Made by a program: the position numbers and the translations under genes. 64,000 nt of DNA, from assembly GCF_000348785.1 (NCBI RefSeq), contig NC_020520.1:3472001-3536000 (forward strand), given 5' to 3'. This DNA is from Ilumatobacter coccineus YM16-304 (GTDB lineage: Bacteria > Actinomycetota > Acidimicrobiia > Acidimicrobiales > Ilumatobacteraceae). The notes beneath the pieces were generated by a model. That model was not told the DNA's origin. It did no database searches and saw nothing but the letters and a program-made list of their open reading frames with translations. Shown piece after piece: positions 26,645-34,075 of this stretch (position 1 is its first letter; every line of letters starts with the position of its first letter).

Positions 26645-28750
26645 ATGCGCCAGCACCCGACGGACCCCGACGAACTCGCGGCGCTGATCGAGGCCAGACT
26701 CACCGACCCGGTACGCGTCGAGGCGGTGCACACCACGGGCCTGATGGATCTTCCGGTCGGCCGCGGTTTCGACCGGATCTCCAACCTCGCTCAGGCGTTG
26801 CTCGGCGCCTCGTACGGGTTCATCTCGATCATCGACGAGGAGAACGCCGGCTGGTTGGCCACCGTCGGCACCAAGGTCGAGAAGCCGTCCGATCGAACCA
26901 TTCCGGCCTCCGAGTCGATGGCACAGTACGTGGTCGCCTACGACGACGCGTTCCTGGTGTCGGATGTCGAGCACGACGAGCGCGTCGAACTCAGTGACAC
27001 GCTGCAGGGCTATGGGGTGCGCTCGTGGGCGGGGGTGCCGCTCCGAGACCAGTTCGGCAACGCACTGGGCGCACTCGGCGTGTCGGAGACGGCGACGCGC
27101 GACTGGACTGAGACCGATGTGGCCTTGCTGAAGGACCTCGCACAGATTGCAACCGACGAGATCACCGCGGGGAAGACGGCGCGCGATGCCGCTCGTTCGG
27201 AGGCGGTGCTGAACGCCGTGTTGGCGCGTGCTCCGATCGGCATCGCGCTCGTCGATTCCGACTTCCGCTACGAGATCGTCAACGAGACGTTGGCGGAGAT
27301 CAACGGCATGCCGGTCGACGACCACATCGGTCGGACGATGAGCGAGATCGTGCCCGACGTCGCCGACGCGGTGATGGCGTTGCTTCGACCGGTGTTCGAG
27401 ACCGGTGAAGCTGCGACCGGCGTCGAGGTCTCCGGACACACGGCGGCGGCGCCCGACGTCGAACGAACCTGGTCTGGCAGCTACTACCGGATCGAACTCG
27501 CCGATGGCCCTCGGGTCGGCATCATGATCGAAGACATCACCGATCGAGCGGCTGCGCGCCGACGAGCGCTGAGCCTCGCTCGCATCGCCGAAGCGCTGGC
27601 CAAAGCGGATTCGTTCGACGACATCGCCGAGGTGGTCAACGCCGATGTGGCGGCGTACTTCGACGCGATGATCGCCATCGTCGGACTGTGGGATGCCGGC
27701 TCGAAGTCGGCGAGATTCATCGCCGCCGACGGCATCGCCGAACGCGTCGAGCAGGCCACCTACGACATCGACGACGATGCGCCGTACGCGTTGGCCGCCC
27801 GCACCCGCCAGATCGTCACGGTCGGCAGCCCCGCCGAACGGGCTGAGCGGTTCACCTCCGACGTGGGCGCCGCACTGGTCGCCGAAGCGGTCGTGCCCTG
27901 CCTGACCAGCGACGGGAGCCTCGTCGGCTCGATGACGATCGGCTGGAACCATCCGATGGCGGCCGACGACTTTCCGATCCCACAACTGCAGACCGTCGGC
28001 GGGCTGATCGGGAGCGTGGTGGAGCGGACGCGGCTGCATCGCCAGCGCCGCGAACTCATCACAGAACTGCAGAACACGCTGCTGTCGCCACCGTGCGAGC
28101 AGCCCAACATCACCACGGCCGTGCGCTACGAACCGGCCGAGGACGCCACCGGACTCGGGGGCGACTGGTTCGACGTCGTCGCTATCGACGAACACCGGAC
28201 CGGGCTCGTCGTGGGCGACGTGGTCGGCCACGGTCCGTCGGCTGCCGCACGCATGTCGCAGATCGGATCGACCATCGCACAGTTGCTGATCCTCGACACC
28301 CCGCTCGATCGCGTGTTCTCCGAAGCCGAACGGGTGCTCAGCGCCCGCTCGATCGACACGATGGCGACGGTCGCCGTGATCGTCGCCGACACGCAGAACC
28401 GCACGCTGACCTCGATCTCGGCCGGGCACCTGCCGGCCATCCTCGTGCATCCTGGCGGGGAGACCGAGACGCTCGAACCGGCACTCCGGCCACCGCTGTG
28501 CACCTACGATCGCCCGGTCGCGCCGACAGCGGTCGCATACGAACCCGGCACGAAGGTCGTACTGTTCACCGACGGCTTGATCGAGACGAAGGACGGCGAC
28601 ATCGACACCGACATGGCTCGGCTGCTCGGCCTCACGAACGCCGTGGCCGGACTCGACATCGAGCAGCTGCTCGATCGGCTCGTGAGCGATGTGACCCGTG
28701 GTCGAACCCAGTTCGACGATCTGGCTGCGCTCGCCGCCGAGCTCTACTGA
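26645..28750 (+). CDS. GAF-PAS-GAF-PP2C (SpoIIE-type) phosphatase
   Basis: This 701-residue cytoplasmic sensor phosphatase should dephosphorylate an anti-sigma factor antagonist. A GAF domain spans about residues 40-180, a PAS domain 185-305 (ARAPIGIALVDSDFRYEIVNETLAEING), a second GAF 310-475, and the PPM phosphatase 485-701. The phosphatase keeps the metal Asp residues in GGDWFDV, GDVVGHGPSAAARM and LFTDGLIE, plus SAGHLPAI. The likely target, a STAS protein, is the next gene. ATG 26645 is chosen; a GTG lies 3 bases earlier. Confidence 0.87.
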   Translation: MRQHPTDPDELAALIEARLTDPVRVEAVHTTGLMDLPVGRGFDRISNLAQALLGASYGFISIIDEENAGWLATVGTKVEKPSDRTIPASESMAQYVVAYDDAFLVSDVEHDERVELSDTLQGYGVRSWAGVPLRDQFGNALGALGVSETATRDWTETDVALLKDLAQIATDEITAGKTARDAARSEAVLNAVLARAPIGIALVDSDFRYEIVNETLAEINGMPVDDHIGRTMSEIVPDVADAVMALLRPVFETGEAATGVEVSGHTAAAPDVERTWSGSYYRIELADGPRVGIMIEDITDRAAARRRALSLARIAEALAKADSFDDIAEVVNADVAAYFDAMIAIVGLWDAGSKSARFIAADGIAERVEQATYDIDDDAPYALAARTRQIVTVGSPAERAERFTSDVGAALVAEAVVPCLTSDGSLVGSMTIGWNHPMAADDFPIPQLQTVGGLIGSVVERTRLHRQRRELITELQNTLLSPPCEQPNITTAVRYEPAEDATGLGGDWFDVVAIDEHRTGLVVGDVVGHGPSAAARMSQIGSTIAQLLILDTPLDRVFSEAERVLSARSIDTMATVAVIVADTQNRTLTSISAGHLPAILVHPGGETETLEPALRPPLCTYDRPVAPTAVAYEPGTKVVLFTDGLIETKDGDIDTDMARLLGLTNAVAGLDIEQLLDRLVSDVTRGRTQFDDLAALAAELY

Positions 28751-28809
28751 CAGTGTCTATGCGACCACCGGTCGTTGCGGCGGACCGGCCGGGCTGCGAT
28801 ACTCCCGCA

Positions 28810-29106
28810 GTGAGTTCTTTTCGGATCGAGCGTGACGGCGGGACGCTCGTCGTGTTCGGCGACCTCGACGCTTCGACGGCACCGATGGTGAACGACGCGG
28901 TGGCCGACACCACCGGCGACATCCGACTCGATCTCCGCAACTGCACGTTCGTCGATTCGTCCGGGCTCAATGCGATCATCGCTGCGAACAACACGGCCAT
29001 CGAACGCGAGGCGGTGCTCACGCTCGTCGAGCCGAGCAAGGCCGTGCTCCAGCTGCTGCGCGTCTGCGGCATGAGCGACGTGTTCGCCATCGACACCGAC
29101 GACTGA
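28810..29106 (+). CDS. STAS-domain anti-sigma factor antagonist
   Basis: The 98-residue protein is a single STAS domain like SpoIIAA or RsbV. The phosphorylatable Ser is in FVDSSGLNAI, at the expected strand-helix junction. GTG 28810 starts the fold directly (SSFRIERDGG); an ATG at 28759 would add 17 residues that look untranslated. It is the probable substrate of the upstream PP2C phosphatase. No partner kinase (RsbW type) or sigma factor is in the window. Confidence 0.8.
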   Translation: MSSFRIERDGGTLVVFGDLDASTAPMVNDAVADTTGDIRLDLRNCTFVDSSGLNAIIAANNTAIEREAVLTLVEPSKAVLQLLRVCGMSDVFAIDTDD

Positions 29107-29130
29107 CGCCCCGGCTCGCTCACCGCCCGG

Positions 29131-31704
29131 TCAGCCGGTCGTCGCTGCTCGCCGTTCGACGATCGTCATCATCTCGCGAGCGACCATCGGGCCGGCGTTC
29201 TGGTTCTGACCGGTGACCAGGTTGCCGTCGACGACCCAGTGGTTCGCGAGCGGATCACGCACTCGGGTCGCGCTCTCGAAGTTGGCCCCGGCACGCCGCA
29301 GCTCACGCTCGGGGTGGTGTGGAGTTGCTTCGATGCCGAGTTCGCGGACCTGTTTGTCGGTGACCGCCGAGACCTTGCGCCCCGCCACGAGCGGCGTGCC
29401 GTCGGTGGCCTTCGCGTTGACGAGGCCGAGCGGGCCGTGGCACACGCCGCCGAGGACGACATCGGCGGCGTTCGCCTCGGTCATCTTCCGGGCGAGCGAG
29501 TCGGAGAAACCGAAGTCGAAGGCGGCGCCCCATCCGCCGGCCAGGAAGACGATGTCGTAGTCGGACATGTCGAGATCGGCGATGGGTTTCGAGTCGGCGA
29601 CCTTCGCCTTGAAGTCGTCGTCGGCGAGGAATCGATCGTCGTCGGCCGATCGGATGACGGGCCTGAGCGACTTGGGGTCGACCGCCACCATGCCGCCCGA
29701 CGGGCTTGCGACGTCGACCTCCATACCTGCGTCGGCGAACGCGTAATAGGGCACGGTCATCTCGCTGGCGAAGACGCCGGTGGGCTTCGCCACGTCGAGC
29801 CACGCCACGTTCGTGGCCACGACCAGCGCCCGCTTGCCGGTGAGGTCGAAGGCACGTGCGTCGGGATCGTCGGGGTGCATCCCGGCGCGACGAAGCGCGG
29901 CGCGGAGCAGTCGTGCGGGAGGAGGCGGTCGCTTCGCCGGTGGAGGTGCCGTGGGTTGGCGTGATGCGTATGGCCAGGGCTGGTTGCGCCGTGGCACCGC
30001 TCGCGTGCGCTCGCGCTCGAGGTCGAGGCAGAGGCGGTCGAACACGTCGGCGACGCTTGGGTCGATGCCGACGTCGTGCCAACGGTTGTGCGCCTCCGCC
30101 GGGTCGTGGTCGAGGTCGTACAACTCCCACTGGTCGGGCAGCGGCTCGGTGCGGTACTGATCGGGTCCGGGCGTGCCGCTCGATGCGAGGTGGCGCACTC
30201 CCGGTTCGGTCCAGGTGTCGGGGTCGTCGTACACGCGGACGATTTTCCAGAGCGTGCCGTCGACGCGGTGGACGAGCGCTTCGAAGTTCGACGCGACGTG
30301 GGCCGGCGTCTTGATGCGCAGGGGCAGCGGCGGGGGTTCGGTTCGCCCGAGCCTGCGGGCGAGGCCCGATGCTCCGCTGTCTCCTTCGAGCATGTTGTCG
30401 TTGGTCATGAGGTACACGGCGCGATCGGGGTCGGCGAGCGTCGGGTCGTCGACGATCGGCATGAGGTCGTTGCCGGGGAGTGGGTGGACTTCGGTGAACT
30501 CGGCGCGGAGCACATCGGTCGTCGCCGTCGTGTCGATGCCCGCCGCGGCGACGAGCGTCGGCACGATGTCGACGTGGGAGGTGGGCGCGCCGTCGATGAC
30601 TGCGGGTCGAGACGGTGATGGGCCGACGCGGACGAGCGAGAACGGGACGCGGGTGGCTTCGTCGTACAGGTTGAACCACTTCTGGTGGAGGCCGCCGTGC
30701 GCGCCGAGCAGATCGCCGTGGTCGGAGGTCTTGGCGATGACGGCGTGCGAACCGCTGTCGGTGACCGCTCGGCGCACGCGGTCGAGCGGAGTGTCGACCT
30801 CGGCGTGCAGGCGGTGATAGAGGTCGCGGTACTCCTGTGCCTTGCCCTCGTAGGCGTTGTGCACGACTCGCGCCGGGCCGTAACTCGAGGGGTAGGTGTC
30901 GCGGTAGGCGATCTGCGCAGCCGGTTTGGTGGCGAGGTCCTCGTGCTGCGTCGGGGCCTCTGGGACGGGGGGCGGATCGAGCGGCGACGGGGTGATCGGG
31001 TTGTTGCGTCGGGCCCACACGGGGAAGAGCACGATGTCGTGCGGGTTGACGAAGCTCGCGACGAGCAGGAACGGACGCTGCGCATCTGCATCGCCGGCGG
31101 CGCGGCGGGCGTAGCGGTCGTCGAGCCAGGCGACGACTCGGTCGGCGATCAGCGGGTCGCGCCGCACGCCGCTGTTGCGGAGTTCGCCGCCGTGTGGTTC
31201 GGGGCCGATCCAGCCGGAGAACCCGAACGGGGCGAGCGGGTCGGCATCGCGATAGCGCTCGACGCCGTCGGGAAGGACGTTGCCGTCGTCGTCGTTCGAG
31301 TCGATGCGCCGGCCGTCGGCGTCGTGGAGGTCGGCGTGCGAGAGGTGCCACTTGCCGTCGTAGTGCGTGTCGTAGCCCGCGGCGCGGAACCAGTGGCCGA
31401 GCGTTGGGACCTCTCCGGCGCGCAGCCAGCGCATGCGGGAATCGTCGGCCATCTTGCCGAGCCCGTCGGTCTGGGTGACGCCGTGGACCGCCGGGTACTG
31501 CCCGGTGAAGATCGTCGGCCGGCTCGGCACACAGGCGAGCGAGCCGGTGTAGTGGCGACGAAAGTTGACAGCATGGTCCTCGAACCATCGGGCGCCCGGG
31601 AGGCTGGCGCGGCGCCAGGCGGCGACCTCGGCCGACTCGTAGGGCGGTGCGGCACGTTCCTCGTCGGTCATGATGAGGATGACATCGGGACGGTCGTTGC
31701 TCAC
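29131..31704 (-). CDS. Sulfatase fused to a DJ-1/PfpI domain
   Basis: The 857-residue protein joins two enzymes in one frame. Residues 1 to about 560 are a Cys-type sulfatase: DVILIMTDEE at the first metal site, the formylglycine motif CVPSR at Cys58, GKWHLS, and KTSDHGDLLGAHG. A Pro/Arg-rich linker (about 575-615) leads to a DJ-1/PfpI domain at 619-850 that begins FDLTGKRALVV, has the conserved Glu in GVFASEMTVP, and the nucleophile elbow GGVCHGPLG with Cys755 followed by His. Both active sites look intact. The GTG start overlaps the SRPBCC stop by four bases. I know of no described enzyme with this architecture. Confidence 0.85.
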   Translation of the reverse strand: MSNDRPDVILIMTDEERAAPPYESAEVAAWRRASLPGARWFEDHAVNFRRHYTGSLACVPSRPTIFTGQYPAVHGVTQTDGLGKMADDSRMRWLRAGEVPTLGHWFRAAGYDTHYDGKWHLSHADLHDADGRRIDSNDDDGNVLPDGVERYRDADPLAPFGFSGWIGPEPHGGELRNSGVRRDPLIADRVVAWLDDRYARRAAGDADAQRPFLLVASFVNPHDIVLFPVWARRNNPITPSPLDPPPVPEAPTQHEDLATKPAAQIAYRDTYPSSYGPARVVHNAYEGKAQEYRDLYHRLHAEVDTPLDRVRRAVTDSGSHAVIAKTSDHGDLLGAHGGLHQKWFNLYDEATRVPFSLVRVGPSPSRPAVIDGAPTSHVDIVPTLVAAAGIDTTATTDVLRAEFTEVHPLPGNDLMPIVDDPTLADPDRAVYLMTNDNMLEGDSGASGLARRLGRTEPPPLPLRIKTPAHVASNFEALVHRVDGTLWKIVRVYDDPDTWTEPGVRHLASSGTPGPDQYRTEPLPDQWELYDLDHDPAEAHNRWHDVGIDPSVADVFDRLCLDLERERTRAVPRRNQPWPYASRQPTAPPPAKRPPPPARLLRAALRRAGMHPDDPDARAFDLTGKRALVVATNVAWLDVAKPTGVFASEMTVPYYAFADAGMEVDVASPSGGMVAVDPKSLRPVIRSADDDRFLADDDFKAKVADSKPIADLDMSDYDIVFLAGGWGAAFDFGFSDSLARKMTEANAADVVLGGVCHGPLGLVNAKATDGTPLVAGRKVSAVTDKQVRELGIEATPHHPERELRRAGANFESATRVRDPLANHWVVDGNLVTGQNQNAGPMVAREMMTIVERRAATTG

Positions 31705-32153
31705 GAGGCGACTCCGTTCGTGGTGGCGAGGTGTCGGGCGAGGCCATCGATCATGCGTTCCGAGGCGGCCGCGAACCGCTTCGCGGCGAGTCGTGCGATG
31801 AGCTGTTGTGGAGGGCGCGGTCCGGCGTCGATGGAGGTGACGAGGCTGACCGTGGTCGAGTCGCCGGACGGGGTGAGCCGCCACGTGTTGGTCACGTCAC
31901 GGAGCACCGGTGGCAGTCCGGTGATCCGGTACGCCAGCGTGCCCGGCGGGTCCCAGGTGGTGACGGTTTCGACGATGGTCGCCCGCGCGGTCTGGATCCG
32001 CCGCGTCGCGCCGACGCCGTCGGGTTGCGTGGTCATCAGACAGGAGTGGTCGACGTCGGGTGCCCAGGCGCTGATCGCCTCGAACTCGGCGAGCGCCGCC
32101 CAGACCAGGTCTCGGGGCGCGTCGATCACGCCCGTTCGCTCCACGGAGGTCAT
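31701..32153 (-). CDS. SRPBCC (polyketide cyclase/START-like) protein
   Basis: This 150-residue protein has the helix-grip fold that binds hydrophobic ligands. It opens with ERTGVIDAPRDLVWAALAEFEAI, ends with a long helix (RLAAKRFAAASERMIDGLARHL) and has TNTWRLTP in the middle. It lies between the haloalkane dehalogenase and the sulfatase-DJ-1 fusion in one operon and overlaps the latter by four bases, so it may carry or modify a lipophilic substrate of that pathway. Confidence 0.78.
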   Translation of the reverse strand: MTSVERTGVIDAPRDLVWAALAEFEAISAWAPDVDHSCLMTTQPDGVGATRRIQTARATIVETVTTWDPPGTLAYRITGLPPVLRDVTNTWRLTPSGDSTTVSLVTSIDAGPRPPQQLIARLAAKRFAAASERMIDGLARHLATTNGVAS

Positions 32154-32189
32154 GTCGCGTCGCCCACTCCCCGAGTCGTCACGCCCGCC

Positions 32190-33098
32190 TCAGCCCCGTG
32201 CGATCGCGTCGAGGATGACCTCGGCGATCTGCGGTGCGCCGTCTTCCTGGAAGAAGTGGTGAGCGTTCGTGATGGTCGTGTGCGGCTGGCCCTCGGTGCC
32301 AGGCACCAGCTTCAGGAAGATCTTGTCGCCACCCCCGGTGATCGGGTCGCTGTCGCTGAAGCAGCAGACGAAGGGTTTGGTCCAGGCTCTGAAGACCTCC
32401 CACGCCGCTCGGTTGGCGTCGGCCGCCGGGTCGTCGGTCGAGGTGGGGACGAGCGACGGGAAGATCCGGGCGCCCTCCTTGTAGGTCTCGTCGGGGAACG
32501 GTGCGTCGTAGGCGGCGATCTCGGCGTCGGTGAGTTCGGTGATCGTGGCGCCGTTCAGGATCTGGCCGATCGGGAAGACCGGTGATTCCTGGCTGAACTT
32601 CTGCCAGTCGAGGAAGGCCTGGCTGGGTGATCCTTCGCCGGTCGGCAGGCCGGTGTTGCCGATCACGACGCGGGCGAACCGGTCGGGGTTCTCGGCGACG
32701 AGGCGCAGCCCCACGAGGCCTCCCCAGTCCTGTCCGAAGAAGGTGGCGTCGGTCAGGTCGAGGTGGTCGATGATCGCCGCCTGCATCCAGGCGACGTGTC
32801 GCTCGTAGGTGTAGTCGGACTTCTCGGTCGGCTTGTCGCTCTTGCCGAATCCGACGAGGTCGGGGGCGATGACGCGGGCGCCGCCTGCGACGAGGAGCGG
32901 GATGATCTTGCGGTACAGGTAGCTCCACGATGGTTCGCCGTGCATCGCGAGGACGACCGGGCCGTCGGCTGGGCCTTCGTCGAGGTAGTGGACGCGGAGG
33001 CTGCCGCCGTCTTGGTCGTCGACGTCGACGTAGTTCGGAGCGAACGGGTAGTCGGGCAGGTCCGCGAAGCGTTCGTCGGGGGTGCGCAGTGTGTGCAT
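32190..33098 (-). CDS. Haloalkane dehalogenase (HLD-I, DhlA/DhmA type)
   Basis: The enzyme (302 aa) replaces a carbon-bound halogen with hydroxyl. It resembles Xanthobacter DhlA along most of its length: RTPDERFADLPDYPFAPNY at the start, HGEPSWSYLYRK, and the nucleophile in GQDWGGLVG, where Asp124 and Trp125 fall at the DhlA numbers for the nucleophile and the first halide-binding Trp. FLDWQKF (Trp165) is the likely second halide-binding Trp. An Asp in FSDSDPITGG and the His in NAHHFFQEDG complete the triad. An epoxide hydrolase is less likely because Trp follows the nucleophile and the cap Trp is kept. Confidence 0.85.
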   Translation of the reverse strand: MHTLRTPDERFADLPDYPFAPNYVDVDDQDGGSLRVHYLDEGPADGPVVLAMHGEPSWSYLYRKIIPLLVAGGARVIAPDLVGFGKSDKPTEKSDYTYERHVAWMQAAIIDHLDLTDATFFGQDWGGLVGLRLVAENPDRFARVVIGNTGLPTGEGSPSQAFLDWQKFSQESPVFPIGQILNGATITELTDAEIAAYDAPFPDETYKEGARIFPSLVPTSTDDPAADANRAAWEVFRAWTKPFVCCFSDSDPITGGGDKIFLKLVPGTEGQPHTTITNAHHFFQEDGAPQIAEVILDAIARG

Positions 33099-33150
33099 GT
33101 CGGTGCTCTCAGTCGGTGGCGGGCTGGGTGGTGGATGGGTTGCGCCGCGT

Positions 33151-34014
33151 TCAGCGCGGTGTGATCTCGACGCGATGGAGGTCGTCGCCGACTTCGATCG
33201 TGCCATCGAATTCGGTGGCGGCGAGTGCGCGCCAGTCGTCGGCGGTGCCGCTCTGTGGGATCGGCGGGACGTAGTGCGTGAGGATCAGCGTGTCGACCTC
33301 GGCGCGAGCGGCGGTGGCGCCGGCCTCTTCGGGAGAGGAGTGGTAGTCGAGCGTGTCGACCATGCGCTGGAACGGCACGTTGGCAATGATGTCTTTGCGG
33401 ATCGTCGTGTGCACGAGTGCGTTCGCCCCGGTGCACAGGGCGTCGAGGCCGGTGCATGGCACGGTGTCGCCGGCGACGACGACGCTCGCTCCGTCGTGGT
33501 CGAAGCGGTAGCCGACGCTCGGGTCGACCGGTTTGTGGTCGGTCTGCTCGCACGTGATCGTGACGGCGCCGCCCTGCCCGTCGGGCAGGTGCACCTCGCC
33601 GCGCTCGACTTCGATCACGGTGACCGGCGGCCGATGATCGAGGTCGTCGTGGTGGGCGAGGCGGTAGCCGACGTCGGGGTCGAGCGAGGCCAGGATGTGG
33701 TCGACGACCTGCCGTGTGCCGACCGGGCCGACGATGGTGAGCGGTGTCTCGGTGAAGGTCATGACCCAGCGGGTGGTGATCACGTCGTTGAGGTCGGTGA
33801 TGTGGTCGCTGTGCAGGTGGGTGATCCACACCGCCGTGAGGTTCGGGGCACCGAGTCCGAGGGCGGCGAGGCGCATCAGCACACCGCGACCGGCGTCGAC
33901 GAGGTGGTGCTCGGCGTCGGCTCCTTCGCCGGCCGAGATCAGCGTGGCGGGCCCGGCACGATCGGGCGCCGGCAGCGGCGACCCCGTCCCGAGCAGCGTG
34001 ACAGCGAGCGTCAT
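33151..34014 (-). CDS. MBL-fold metallo-hydrolase (RNase Z-like)
   Basis: The protein (287 aa) has the binuclear zinc motif THLHSDH (His66, His68, Asp70, His71) and later ligands in VVAGDTVPC and ILTHYVPP. The start [13 protein letters not shown] is typical of the RNase Z/arylsulfatase-like group, which includes tRNA 3' processing enzymes and small-molecule esterases. The place in a sulfatase and dehalogenase operon favours a small-molecule hydrolase. It is not like SdsA-type alkylsulfatases, which are more than twice as long. Confidence 0.75.
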   Translation of the reverse strand: MTLAVTLLGTGSPLPAPDRAGPATLISAGEGADAEHHLVDAGRGVLMRLAALGLGAPNLTAVWITHLHSDHITDLNDVITTRWVMTFTETPLTIVGPVGTRQVVDHILASLDPDVGYRLAHHDDLDHRPPVTVIEVERGEVHLPDGQGGAVTITCEQTDHKPVDPSVGYRFDHDGASVVVAGDTVPCTGLDALCTGANALVHTTIRKDIIANVPFQRMVDTLDYHSSPEEAGATAARAEVDTLILTHYVPPIPQSGTADDWRALAATEFDGTIEVGDDLHRVEITPR

Positions 34015-34037
34015 GCCCCCACCCTCACGCCACGTCG

Positions 34038-34064
34038 GTCATTTCGTGTCAGACACCGGATGAT
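34038..34064. terminator. Hairpin, copy 2 of the motif at 10672-10698
   Basis: The element repeats the core TGTCAGACACCGGATGA with one central change against copy 1, but the left arm has drifted, so pairing includes three wobble pairs and one mismatch. It lies directly after the stop of the arylsulfatase gene (34076) on the minus strand and before the metallo-hydrolase start. It may partly end transcription between the two halves of the cluster. Confidence 0.5.
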
Positions 34065-34075
34065 GGGTTGGTGGG

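Noticed and set aside
26435-28450. A 671-codon open frame opposite the PP2C phosphatase
   Set aside because: It mirrors the codon pattern of the phosphatase gene and shows no domain. The plus-strand gene has complete GAF, PAS and PP2C motifs.
29700-29900. Possible frameshift joining a sulfatase gene and a separate DJ-1 gene
   Set aside because: The frame runs without interruption through a linker of plausible composition, and the codon usage does not change. I treat it as a true fusion.
33151-34014. Assignment of the metallo-hydrolase as an alkylsulfatase (SdsA type)
   Set aside because: The protein is less than half the length of SdsA and has the RNase Z-like start and motif spacing, so context alone does not justify it.
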